Shown here one piece after another: positions 36,049-46,155 of a stretch of 64,000 nt of DNA. Origin of the DNA: Cavia porcellus (taxonomy: Eukaryota > Chordata > Mammalia > Rodentia > Caviidae); the NCBI RefSeq assembly GCF_034190915.1, contig NW_026947503.1, forward strand, positions 25,502,532 through 25,566,531. Direction: 5' to 3'. Both the position numbers and the translations under genes were made by a program. Below the pieces are notes generated by a model. The model was not told the DNA's origin and did not search any database. It saw only the letters and a program-made list of their open reading frames with translations. Positions within the stretch are counted from its first letter, which is position 1. The number at the start of each line of letters is the position of its first letter.

Positions 36049-36534
36049 TGTAAGGGCTGATTGATTGTGTCAACTTGAGACAGTTAGAAGCTAATTAAAT
36101 GGGTTTAGAAATTCTACACCCAAGGATGTAGAAGAAGACCCACCCTAGGGTGAGTTATCACCTCGAGGTATAAAAAGGGAGGAGGAAGGACGAATCCATT
36201 CCATTCTTGGGAGAAGCTCCAGTCTTCACCTTTGGTTTGGACCTCGCCTCCTGGCTTTCAGTATGCTCTTCAGCTTTCCAGAGTAGACTCTTCAGCCTTT
36301 CATCATAGAGCCTTCGGCCTTCTGTCACAGACCCATCAGCCTGCTGGTGTGGACTTTCCCAAGACACTAGGGTGAACTCCAGACCTTGGATTGAATCCTT
36401 CTGTCTCCAGTGCATAGATACCCTCTGCACGCTTCCTCATCAGACTCTGTGACTGACTATCATAAGCTAATCTTGTTGTTTCTTGTGTATCCCGGGTTAT
36501 ATCTGTTCTTTCTAGTAAAACCCTGAACAATACA
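36049..36534 (+). mobile_element. MaLR 5' LTR, MLT1-like family (family A)
   Basis: 486 bases. It begins TGTAAGGGCTGATTG, GTGTCAACTTGAGACAG, a start typical of MLT1-type LTRs. It has a TATA box GGTATAAAAAGGGAGG at about 36169-36184. It ends CTGAACAATACA. Tandem-like phrases (CTTCAGCCTTTCAT, CTTCGGCCTTCTGT) fill the R/U5 side. It shares no stretch with the 3' LTR that I can see, beyond the terminal TG...CA. Confidence 0.75.
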
Positions 36535-38032
36535 GAATTTGGTACCAGGAGTGGAGTCATTTGCTGTGACTATACCTGACCATGTTTTTTGAGAGGCTTT
36601 GGAAATGGCTTGTGGGCAGAGTTTGGAAAGGTTCGGACATGTGGCCTAGATGCATAGAGCTGTGGAGCAGCTGGCTGTTCTGTAGAGGAGATTCTGGTCA
36701 GAGCTCAGGAGACCAGAAGGCTGATAGAAAGCCTGATGGTAAAGACCAGGCTTGGGAGGTTTCTGCTGGGAAGAAGACTGCATTGGTTGTTGAACTCCAC
36801 ATGATGTGTGTTATGGCTTGGCAGAAAGTTTTCTGCATTTTGCTCATGTCCAGAGACTTTGCCTGAGACTGAGACAAAGGACAATGGACTGATTAATCTT
36901 GAAAAGGAAATTAAAAAGCAATCAAACATTGAGGCTGTGGCATGGCTATTGTTGGGGGCTTTTAGTCAGCTTTATGTTTCAAATCAAGAGCAAAGAGCCC
37001 AGGAGGATAATTTCCAATACTGAGTGTTTGACCAGAAGAAAAATTCCACGAAGGCTGTGGATTGTAAAGACAGAGTTGAGATTTTGATTCCTGAGGAGAA
37101 ACAGAGAGATAAGAAAGATGGCTCTGAGGTATCCCAGGAAGTGGGTCCCTACCCTGTGTAGCCTCACTGCAAAGGTGAAAGAATTTGCTCAGAGGGAAAA
37201 GCTGCAGAGCGCCATGTTCCAGAATGGCGACAGAGGCCACATGAGGTTCCAGAATGGCGGCAGCATAGAGAAGCTTTTCCTCACAATCAGGTAAACAGAG
37301 CGCTGCAATCCAGGCAACTGACCCCTACAGCCAAGAGAGAGAAAAACCTGGTTACTGCTTCAGCTGGCAGCAGACCTTGGCGGCATCCACAAGGTGCTGA
37401 TTTTAGGTGCAAGGAAAATGTACAAATTCTGAGGGTAACATGGCTTCCACCTCGATTGCAAAGGGCCTGGGAGGCCAAGCAGTGTGCCCCTAAGAGGGCA
37501 ATTTGTGAAGATGTAAGGGTGAAGCCAAAGGTGCAGTGGAGACCCCAGAAGTTTGGAAAAGTCAGGAACATGGATGATCCAAGGAAAGCTGCAAAAAGCG
37601 AGCAGAGAGGATTTAAGAGAGAAGTTGCATAAGAGAGAAGGAGCTGATATCCCTGGAAGTGCCATGGGGGTGGAATCACCCAAGCATTTTGGAGCTTGTA
37701 ACCAGATTGCTTCAGATGCTGAGTGTGGAACTCTAGGACTTAACGTTCATCCTGCTGGATTTTGGACTTGCTTTGTTTCCAATGCTTTATATTCCCCTGT
37801 TTGTAACTTTTGGAATGGTAATGTTTATCTTGTGCCTTTGCATTTCAGAAATGTTTAACCTTGTTTCATTTGTACAGGGGTTACAGTTAAGAGTTAACCA
37901 TAGATTTTGGAGGAGACTTGGGACTTGGACTTTTTAGCAATGCTGAAATTTAGGACTTTGGCAACTCTTAGAGGTGAACTAAATGTCTTTTGTATAAAGG
38001 ATGTACATGAGTCCTGGGGGCCAGGGGTGGAA
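36535..38032 (+). pseudogene. MaLR internal region, noncoding remnant
   Basis: It opens with GAATTTGGTACCAGGAGTGG, the ERVL/MaLR primer-binding region, and closes with a purine-rich GGGGGCCAGGGGTGGAA. MaLR internal regions derive from a gag-like sequence; here only short frames remain (36582-36866, 36808-37087, 37553-37858) and none shows a gag domain that I can identify. A near-tandem phrase GTTCCAGAATGGCG occurs at about 37214 and 37246. Confidence 0.65.
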
Positions 38033-38373
38033 TGTCATGGTTTATGTCTGTGTCCCCCAGGCCTCATGAGTTTGCATTGTGCATTTCTGATGGTTCATTG
38101 TCTAGTGCTTGGATTGATGGTGTCAGTGCTCCACCCACATGGGGTGGAGCCAGGATGTGATGTAATGGTAGGAAGAAGGTGTGTCTTGCTTTTTGCTGGT
38201 TCCTGCTTGCTGTTTGCAGCCGCCATGAACTGTGGCCCAGCCATGCCCACCTGCCTTGGAGCCAACTGAGTGTGGACTGAAACCTCCAAAAGCTGTAAGA
38301 AATAAACCTTTTCTTTCCCAACTTGGGCTTCAGGTATTTTGTCTCAGTGACGAGTAAAAAGGTAACTAAGACA
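38033..38373 (+). mobile_element. MaLR 3' LTR, family B
   Basis: 341 bases from TGTCATGGTTTATGTC to AACTAAGACA. It matches solo LTRs at 1021 and 47954 and the LTR ends at 4223, 4501 and 18766. The polyadenylation signal AATAAA lies about 70 bases before the end (GTAAGAAATAAACC). Confidence 0.85.
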
Positions 38374-40842
38374 CCAGAGATGTTGAATATTTTTTCATAT
38401 GTTTATTGGTCATTTGTATTTATTCTTCTTAAAAGTGTCTAGTCTTTGCACTTGCTCTTTTTTTTTTTTTTTTGGCTTGGGTCTTTTCTTTTGAGTGATC
38501 CAAATTTTCTCTGAGCTCTTTGTGTATTCTAAATATTAGTCCTCTGTCTGAAGAACAGCTAGCAAAAAATTTTTCCCATTCTATAGATTGTCTCTTCACT
38601 CTGTTAATTATCTCCTTTGCTGTGTAGAAGCTTTTTAATTTGATATACTCCCACTTGTTGATTCCTGTTATTTCTTGTGTAACTGGAGTTTCATTCAGAA
38701 AGTCTTTGCTTATACCTATGACTTCAAGAATTTTACCTATTAAATCTTCCAGTAGGTTCACTGATTCTTTATTAATATTTAGAACTTCAGCCACTTTGAT
38801 TTTAGGTTGGTATATGGTGAGAGATATGGGTCCAGCTTCAATCATCTGCACATAGATAGCCAGCACATTGTGTTCCCAGCACATTTGTTAAATAGGCTAT
38901 CTTCTCTCTAGTGTGTTTCTGGCCCTTTTGTTGAAGATCAAATAGTTGATGTCTCTGAGGATGTTTCTGTAGCCTCTGCTCCGTTTCATTCATCCATCTC
39001 TCTGTTTTAATGCCAGTATTATGCTGTTTTTGTTCCCACTGCTTTGTAGTATAACTTGAAGTTAGTTATTGTGATGCCACCTGCTTGGCTCTTGTTGCCC
39101 AGGATTGCTTTTTCTATTCTGGGTCTTTCGGTTCCATATAAATTTTAAGATTGTTTTCTCTAGTTTTGTGTGGGGAACACTGTTAGACTTTTTGATTGGG
39201 ATTGTGTTGAATCTATACATCAGTTTGGGATGTATGGCTATTTTGACAATAATGGCTCAACCTAAACAGGAGCAGGGGACATTTTCCACTTTTTGATGCT
39301 TTTAACAATCTCTTGTTTCAGAGTACAGTAGTTTTCATTATAAAGGTCTTTCACGTCCTTGGTTAGGTTAATTCCTAGCTATTTAATTTTTTGATGCTAT
39401 TTTGATCACTATTGGTTTTCACTTGTTTCTCAGTTAGTTCTTTATTGGTACATATGAACGTTGTGGATTTTTGTGTGTTGATTTTGCATCATGCTACAGT
39501 GTCAAATTTAGTTATTAATTTTAAGAGTTTTTTGGTGGCACCTTTTAGGTCTTCTAATGAGAGTATCAATGTCATCTGCAAATAACCATAATTTGATTTC
39601 TTCCTTTCCTATGTATATCCCTTTTTATTTATTTCTCTTTTCTGATTGCTCTGGTTAATGTTTCAAGTTTTGGTGATTCATATGAATCTAGAAGCTGTCT
39701 GTTATGTCAATTTTCCCATTTCTTGGAATACAATTTTACATAGTACTTACTGTCTTCCTGATTTTGATGGTATCTGTTATGATGCTGCCTTTCTCATTTC
39801 TAGTCATTTTGATATCTTTTCTCTTTCTTTTAATAAGTTTGGCAAGAGTTTGTATATTTTGTTTATTCTTTCAAAGAATTATCTCTTCAATTCATTGAAT
39901 CTTTGTTTTTTAGTCTCAATTTCATTAATTGAATCTATGATCTTTCTGATTGCTCTCCTTAGTTTTGGCTTAGGTTGAATTACTGTTGTTTTTGAGTATC
40001 TTGAGTTTTTATTATGTTATTTATTTGAAATTGCTGCTTTTCTAGTATGAGCATTGATTGCAATAATCTTATTCCTTAGAACTGCTTTCGCTGAGTCCCA
40101 TAGGTTCTGGTACGTTATACTGACATTGTCATTTGCTTCTAGAATTGTTTAATTTCTTCCCTAATTTATTCAGTGATCCATTATCTGCTCAGGAATGTGT
40201 CAAGTTTCCAGTGTTTCTTTCTTTTGTGATTGCTTTATAGTTTCATTGCACAATGGTGTGATAGTAAACATGGAGTGATTTTGATTCTTTATATTTATTT
40301 AAGTAGGCTTTGGGGACTAGTATGTGATCTATTTTGGAAAAAGTTCCATGTGCTGCTAAGAAGAATGTGTACTCTGTTTAATAGGTAGAACACTCTGTAC
40401 ACATTATTAAGGCCATATGTTCACAGGCGTGGTTCAGTTCTGATAATTCTTTATAGATTTTTTTTGTTTAGTTGATTTATCTCTTTGTGAAAATGAGTTA
40501 ATGGGGTCACCCACTATGACTGTGTTAGTGTTTATTTGATCTTTTATGTTAAGCACTGCTTGTTTTATGAAGATAGGAGCTCTAGGATTAGGTGCATACC
40601 TATTTACAAGTGTTATCTCTTCTTGTTGAGTTATTCCCTTAATGAGTATAAAGTGCACTTCTTTGTCACTTCTGGTCAGTTTTAGCTTGAAGTTTACTTT
40701 GTCTGAACTTTACTTTGTCCAACTGCTACCCATGCTTCTTTTGAGGTCCTGCTGCATGAAATAATTGTTTTCCAGCCTTTGATTTTTAGCCTATGAATAT
40801 CTTTTTAGATTAGATGAGTTTTTTATATGCAAGACTATTGGG

Positions 40843-41265
40843 TGTCTATGTCCGCTCCCGGCCGGCAGGAAGGACACACGACAAAGTCTGGCAGTGGACA
40901 ACCTTTTCTTTTATTTTTCTTCTCCGTACAGCCTGCCCTGGGATCGCTCCCAGCCGAAGCCTCCTCTGGTCCGCTCCCCGCGGCTCCTTCTGGGCTTCTA
41001 CTTCCGGGCTTCTTCTTCTCCCCCAGGGGTGGCACCAGTATATATACGGATACAGTGTCCAATCATGTTAAAGTAAGCAAGGCAAGCTGATTGGCTAACA
41101 TCATCAGTTGCCAGGCAGACTATATTGTTGAGCGGGTTGCTTACGCGGTAAGCAGGAAACTAACGTGCTCGATGGGAGGGGTAATCTACCTCAGGCTTTA
41201 CTCTTTACTACAGGCCTCACGTCCGCCAAGTGAGGCGACCGGGCTCGGGGCTGCGGCTCCCAACA
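40843..41265 (-). mobile_element. class II ERV (betaretrovirus/IAP-like) solo LTR
   Basis: 423 bases with TG...CA ends. On the minus strand it opens TGTTGGGAGCCGCAGCCCC, like rodent IAP-type LTRs. It has CCAATCAGC (CAAT box) near 41087, TATATA near 41038-41046, AATAAA at 40910-40915, and ends GGAGCGGACATAGACA. A perfect 6-base duplication ATTGGG flanks it (40837-40842 and 41266-41271), the size typical of class II ERVs. Many CpG survive, so it is young. Frames at 40814-41090 lie inside it and are not genes. Confidence 0.85.
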
Positions 41266-41562
41266 ATTGGGTTTCATTTTTTTCCCCAATTTGCCAATCT
41301 GAGGAGCTGGGGTCATTAACACTGAGAGTTATTATTGAGAGGTGTTAATTTATTCCTATCAATGGACTCTTTTTCTGTTGATGACTCCTTTGTTTTTCTT
41401 TTCTTTCCTATTTATCTACTAGCTTTGTTTGATGTATCATTCCAGATTTTCATGAATCATTCTAAATGTATTTATCATCTTTGCCTAGTATATTCTTGAG
41501 TATTTTCTGAATTGATAGCTTGGTGTTCCTAAATTTCTTCAGTTATTCTTTTTCATGGCTTG

Positions 41563-41622
41563 ACATCAATATCTGTAAGCTTCTAGGTGATTTCAATATG
41601 CAGCCAAGGTTGAGAATCGTTG
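41563..41622 (+). mobile_element. MER20 DNA transposon, right part
   Basis: ACATCAATATCTGTAAGCTT, AGGTGATTTCAATATGCAGC, CAAGGTTGAGAATCGTTG is the right end of MER20, continuing the piece that ends at 35171. Confidence 0.75.
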
Positions 41623-41719
41623 TTTTGGATGCTTTTTCATGTGAATATGATGTCATATGATAGTTTTTTTCATTCATCATTGAATCATACTTAGTCTATT
41701 GCTAAAACAATAAGTTAGG

Positions 41720-42180
41720 TGCCCAGCACAGGCAGAGAGAACCAGAAGACCCATCTCTGCCTGCCAGGCACCACCACCAGAAGGCCCTTTCCTCCGTACA
41801 CACAGCGTGGGCAGAGAGAACCAAGAAGACCCACCTCTGCCTGCTGAGTGCTGCCACAGGAAGGCCCTGACCTCCATGTGCCCAGCATGGGCTGAAGGGG
41901 CCAAACAGAGTCACCTCTGCCTGCTGTCCACTGCCACCAAAATGCCATATCCTACAGGTGGCCATTGTGGGCAGAGAGAACCATCAGATCCACCTTCACC
42001 TTCAGGGAGCTGCCACCAGAAGGCTCCTTCCTGTAGGCAGCCAGCAGGAGCAGGGACACACACGCCAGGTAAGCCCTGTGCATCCAAAGGCCACCATTTG
42101 AGGCCCTTGGTTCCCTCAGGCAGCCATTGCCCACTAGCAGAATCAGACAAACACACCCCAGTGTGGCTGCCACCATTGTA
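41720..42180 (+). repeat. tandem ~80-base monomers in L1 5' UTR
   Basis: Anchor phrases TGGGCAGAGAGAACC or close variants recur with spacing 79, 80, 80, about 79 and about 80 (anchors near 41729, 41808, 41888, 41968, 42047 and 42127). Each unit contains CACCTCTGCCTGC and GCCACCAGAAGGC-like blocks. Mouse L1s use tandem 5' UTR monomers of about 200 bases as promoters; this array is a shorter-unit counterpart. Frames across it on both strands reflect the repeat. Confidence 0.8.
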
Positions 42181-42420
42181 GGAGTCCTAATGTAGACACA
42201 CAGGCTGAGAGAATCACCCCCACTTACATGCATCCCTGATCATCAGTGCAGCCAGTGTAGCTGCAAAGCTCTGGAGAAGCCCGCTCCACACCCTGCTACC
42301 TCCCTGCAAATCTGGAATTAGAGGAACCCAGGTGACTGTTCCATCCCCCTACACTGCCCAAGGGCAACCAATATGGGGAGTGCCTGTGACCTCACAACCA
42401 GTTTGTTGGGAGGAACAACA

Positions 42421-43490
42421 ATGTCAAGACGAAAGAGCAAAAGGCAAACTCAGACCTCTAGCCCACACACAAGAAAACTGGGAGCTATGGTCATAGAAGA
42501 AAACGGAAGTCGGATACCTGAAATCTCTGAGAGGATAGCAACTGAAGTAAGGAAACAAATTCATGAGATTGTAAAAGCAGTCAAATCAGAAATAATGTCT
42601 GAGGTAAAAGAAGAAATCACAAACATACTGAAAGAATTGTTCAGCAGGTCTAAAGAAGACATAGACAAAAAAGAGGAGCATAGAAAAATAATGGAATCTT
42701 TGAAAGAATGTAGAATGGAATTATAATGCATGAAAAAGATTCAAAGAGAGATACAGGAAATTAAAAATTCAATCAAAAGCTTGCAAAATAGCTTGAAAGA
42801 GACTGAACACAGACTTTCAAACCTTGAAGACAAGATTGCAGCTAGTGATCATGAAAGGAAAGATCTCTTAAAAATAACATGGAATCAAGAAATAATAACT
42901 CAATGGCTGCAAGATAATACAAAGAAGTATAACTTAAGAGTGATACGTGTTGGTGAAGAAGCAGGGGTCAACACAAAAGAAATTAAAAGGATATTCACAT
43001 AAGTAATAGAAGAAAACTTCCCACACATGAGAAATGGATTTGGCATACAGATAAGTGTGGCATATAGGACTCCAACTAGCCATAACCAAAGTAATCCACA
43101 CCCAGACATATAATAATCAAGATCCCAGAAATTCAGCACAAGAGCAGAATATTAAAAGCTGTTAGAGAAAAGAGACAGAGCACCTATAAAGGAAAATCAA
43201 TAAAAATCACAGCAGACTTGTCAACACAAGTCAAGAAGAGTTTGGAGTGAAGTGTTTCAAACCCTAAAAGAAAACAACTTCCAACCCAGATTGATCTACC
43301 CAGAAAAACTATCTTTCAAAATTGATGGAAAAATAAGATATTTCCATGATAAAGAACAACTGAAGGAATTCGTAACTACCAAACCAACCCTTTAGAGAGT
43401 GCTAATGAATATTCTAGAGAGAGATAAAGATGACTATGGTTCCAGGAACAGCAGCAGAGGAGGATCACCAAACAAGACAGACAACTGAAT
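42421..43490 (+). pseudogene. L1 ORF1 (RNA-binding protein), decayed
   Basis: ORF1p is the L1 RNA chaperone: coiled coil, RRM and C-terminal domain. The likely start is ATG 42421 (MSRRKSKRQTQTSSPH, basic N-terminus). The coiled coil runs through SEIMSEVKEEITNILKEL and, after one in-frame stop at 42724-42726, KNSIKSLQNSLKETEHRL. The RRM begins at YNLRVIRVGEEAGVN near 42930-42975. A stop at 43000-43002 and later frameshifts break the rest, but FKIDGKIRYFHDKEQLKEF is readable near 43315-43375. The frame upstream of 42421 is 5' UTR. Confidence 0.85.
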
Positions 43491-44049
43491 GAAGGGGAAA
43501 AGTGGAGGGCCACCAACAGGAGCATAGCAGGTCAGAGACAAACCAATGTATGCTGGTTGTAACCATTAATGTAGATGGCCTCAGGTCAGCAATAAAAAGA
43601 AACACAGAGATCAAGATCCGCCAATATACTGTATAAAGAAACACATCTAACTGGAACGGAATTTCATAGACTGAAAATCAAAGGAGAGAAAACAGTTGTT
43701 CCATGTGACAGAAGACCAAAAAAGAAAAAAAGAAAAGCAAGAGTAACTTTCCCACCAACTGCAGAATGAACTGCAGATATGGCATTTTCATGTAGTGGAA
43801 AGCTACCCAGCTATAAAGTAGAATAATCTCAAGACTCCTGAAGGTAATGGATGCAACTGGAGATTATGTTCATGGCCCAAACGGTTTGAACTCATATGCA
43901 TGAACCATAGCATAAAAAACAGAAAGAGTTAGTGGGATCCAAAAGCAAAATAGTTAATGTAAAATCAAAGGGGAGGAAACACCTGAGAGGGAGAGAAGGA
44001 ATCCACTGTCAATTTCTTACTGTCTGATCTTTAACTCTTACCTTGTTTA

Positions 44050-44690
44050 TACAATTTTGTTAGGTTTGGCTTTGTCCTGTCGTGTTTTGTTGGATTTTAT
44101 GCTGTCAGATGGTGGAGGCAGCTATTTTGAATATAATGAGATACTTTATGGTAATCATGGTTTCCTATTACATTGCTTTGAAGTCTTATTGTGCTTTCAT
44201 TCATTGGTTTTATTCTGTTTTGTTTGATTTTATTATGTGTGATGGTATAAACAGCTGTTTTGAAGAAAACAAGACATTATTGCAGCCATTGTTGATTTAC
44301 TATCATCTTGTTTTGAAGTCCTACCATGCTTTTCTTCTTCTGTTTTGATTGGTTTTATACTGTTGTGTTTTGTTTGATTTTATCATGTGTGATAGTATGA
44401 ATAATTTTTTAAGAAAATGAGATATTATAGTAGCCATTGTTCATTTCCTGTTAATTGCTTTTGAAGTCCTGCAATGCTTTCATTCTCTTGAATGATTTTA
44501 TACTATTTTTTTATGTTTGATGTTATTGTGTTTGAAGATATGCTCAACTATGATGAAGAAAAGAGACATTATGGTAGTTACTGCTGATATCCGGGTGTCT
44601 TGTTGTGAAGTGCTGTGTTGCTTGCATTGTTCTGTTCTGATTTGCTTTGTTCTGTTCTCTTTTGTTTTATTCTCTTTAAAATAAAAAAAA
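44050..44690 (+). repeat. L1 3' UTR, four degenerate ~140-base repeats
   Basis: The phrase GTGTGATGGTATAAACAGC and its variants recur at about 44101, 44236, 44386 and 44527 (spacing 135, 150, 141). Each unit continues with GAAGAAAACAAGACATTAT, AGCCATTGTTGATTT, TTTTGAAGTCCT and a T-rich GTTTTGTTTGATTTTAT block. Confidence 0.8.
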
Positions 44691-44929
44691 ACTTTAAAAA
44701 AAGTCACATATCTTCTTTTACATGGTGAAAAGTTGTGAATTCCCAATTTTCTACTATACTTATTGTTTTAAATTACTGTAAACACTTTATGCTTATAAAG
44801 ATTAAATATTCTATGACTAAATTTGTTTCTTTCCTAGAAGCCAGAAATCAGAAAAATTTTTCTGAAAAAAGTAGTATGTTAAGCTTTGTAGTCTATATAA
44901 TTGTGTTATCATTTCTTCCATTATAAAGC

Positions 44930-45075
44930 AAAGCAGCCAGAAACATGCACAAAAACATGAATATAGTTGTATTCCAATGAAACTTTATTTACAAAAACAG
45001 ACAACAAGCAAGATTCATCTTCTTGCTGTCATTCGCTAACTACTAAGTAAATAATCAACCTTATTTTGATTCCCA
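44930..45075. mobile_element. ancient DNA transposon fragment (uncertain)
   Basis: TGTATTCCAATGAAACTTTA and TTTACAAAAACAGACAACAA recall a widespread old hAT-like mammalian repeat end. Family and strand not assigned. 44706-44929 before it shows nothing recognisable. Confidence 0.3.
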
Positions 45076-45384
45076 ATTCTGTCACATAACAGATTTGAAA
45101 CATAGCTGATTTGATCAACAAATCAGATACGCAATGGTTCTTTGTTTCTATCCAAATCATGATAAAAAGAATTGAATAAGACTATTTTTAAAAACTTGTC
45201 AAAATTGCAAAGAAATACTACTTCATAACCATCAATATGGCTATTATAAAAAATAAACAGAAAACAACAAATGTGGAGAAACTGGAACCCTCGTGGCTTG
45301 CTAATGGGAACATAAAATTGTACAGCCATTGGGAAACAGTATGGAAGTTTCTAAAAAAAGAACATGTAATTACCTTGTGACATA

Positions 45385-45737
45385 TGTCTTACTTTTCTGT
45401 CACTACTGAGACAAAATATCCAGCACCCAAAGTAAGAGGAAGAAAATTTTATTTAGCTCACAGTTTGTAGAGGCTTCAGACCATATCAGCTGGCTCCAAG
45501 GCAGGGTAGCACGTGGCACACTAGCAACAGCAGAAGACAGCAAAAGACACAAGAGCAAAAAGGGGAGAGCAAGCCTCCTTTACTCCCTTATATTGCGTCA
45601 GGCTATAATATCACACCCTCAGTCCCAGCACTAGACCATAAACCAACCGCAAGCTCTAGATTCAGGCGCCTCCAAAATCCTCAAGCCCCCATGACCACAG
45701 GAGGCTTTGGGGAGACCTTCAGACACAAGTCATAACA
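45385..45737 (-). mobile_element. MaLR-type solo LTR (family B relative)
   Basis: Minus strand: starts TGTTATGACTTGTGTCTG and ends AGAAAAGTAAGACA. It contains TGAAGCCTCTACAAACTGTG, GAGCTAAATAAAATTTTCTT (AATAAA) and GGATATTTTGTCTCAGTAGT. Flanks ACATA and ATATA may be a worn 5-base duplication. Confidence 0.8.
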
Positions 45738-46062
45738 ATATACTGCTGAGAATTAAAAGCAGGAATGCAGATATTTACACACTAACATTCATAGCAGTAT
45801 TATTCATAACAGGTAAAAGGTAAGAACAATCCATGTGTCCATCAAAGCATGGATGAAAACAAAATGTGGTAGAATATTATTCTACAGTAGGATATTATTT
45901 TGTCTTTAAAAATAATGAAATTCTGACATACTGGTAAAATAAGCCAAACCAGGTACATGCTTCCATTTACATGGGATACCTAACCTAGTCAAAGTTAAAA
46001 AGAGGAATGTAGAAAAGAGGTTTGCAATGACTGGAGGAGGGAGGAATGGGGAGCCACTGTTT

Positions 46063-46155
46063 TATTCTTTAAAAATTTTTTGTACCAGAGATTGAACTCA
46101 TGACCTCGCACTTGCCAGGCAGGCTCTTATGCTGCTGAGCCAAATCCTTGGCCCA
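46063..46155 (-). mobile_element. ID SINE with target duplication
   Basis: Plus strand: TTTTGTACCAGAGATTGAAC, TCATGACCTCGCACTTGCCA, GGCAGGCTCTTATGCTGCTG, AGCCAAATCC. The flanks are a perfect 13-base duplication GGAGCCACTGTTT at 46050-46062 and 46156-46168. Confidence 0.9.

Larger units (their letters stand above)
36049..38373 (+). mobile_element. MaLR provirus with two different LTRs
   Basis: A complete-looking element: TG start at 36049, 5' LTR 36049-36534, primer-binding region, about 1.5 kb internal region, polypurine tract just before 38033, 3' LTR 38033-38373 ending CA. A perfect 5-base target duplication CCAGA flanks it (36044-36048 and 38374-38378), and the host L1 reads on smoothly if the element is removed. 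The two LTRs do not align with each other. MaLR elements carry no pol or env and depended on ERVL enzymes. Confidence 0.8.
35560..41345 (-). pseudogene. L1 ORF2, decayed and split
   Basis: From the N-terminus (right side): worn start near 41345, a HRLKIKGWK-like block near 40770-40790, endonuclease block VNRYAPNPRAPIFIKQ with VGDPINS near 40490-40615, then reverse transcriptase remnants across 39000-40400. The C-terminal domain includes KVAEVLNINKESVNLLED (near 38740-38800) and NKWEYIKLKSFYTAK near 38625-38670, and the last part lies at 35560-36040. Many stops and frameshifts. The endonuclease has P where the usual catalytic-domain GDFN sequence has F. Confidence 0.8.
35172..41562 (-). mobile_element. 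L1 LINE, minus strand, interrupted twice
   Basis: The L1 covers about 3.6 kb once its two later insertions are removed (MaLR provirus 36049-38373 and solo LTR 40843-41265). Its 3' end is at 35172 (T run) and its 5' end, around the start of ORF2, near 41562. The flanks hold a 12-base target duplication ACATCAATATCT at 35160-35171 and 41563-41574, cut into MER20. Its 3' UTR is of the polypurine type, unlike the L1s at 24-28 and 41-44 kb. Confidence 0.85.
41706..44705 (+). mobile_element. L1-type element with 5' UTR monomers and ORF2 deleted
   Basis: Order: repeated 5' UTR (41720-42180), spacer, ORF1 (from 42421), inter-ORF region, first ~60 codons of ORF2 (43550-43740), then a direct jump to the end of ORF2 (about 43775-43930) and a 3' UTR with ~140-base repeats, ending CTTTAAAATAAAAAAAAA. 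About 3.2 kb of ORF2 are missing. It may be an internally deleted L1 or a HAL1-like element. Confidence 0.8.

Noticed and set aside
40814..41090. Several frames of 60-87 codons
   Set aside because: They lie entirely inside the class II solo LTR and are antisense or out of any coding context.
41770..42025. CTCF-like CCACCAGAAGGC blocks in the L1 5' UTR monomers
   Set aside because: Each copy misses at least two core consensus positions (A for G/T, and the bases after GGC). Too weak to call.
41720..42180. Minisatellite or CRISPR-like array reading of the ~80-base units
   Set aside because: Units are directly upstream of an L1 ORF1 with no spacer-repeat alternation; a 5' UTR monomer array in a mammalian genome explains it better.
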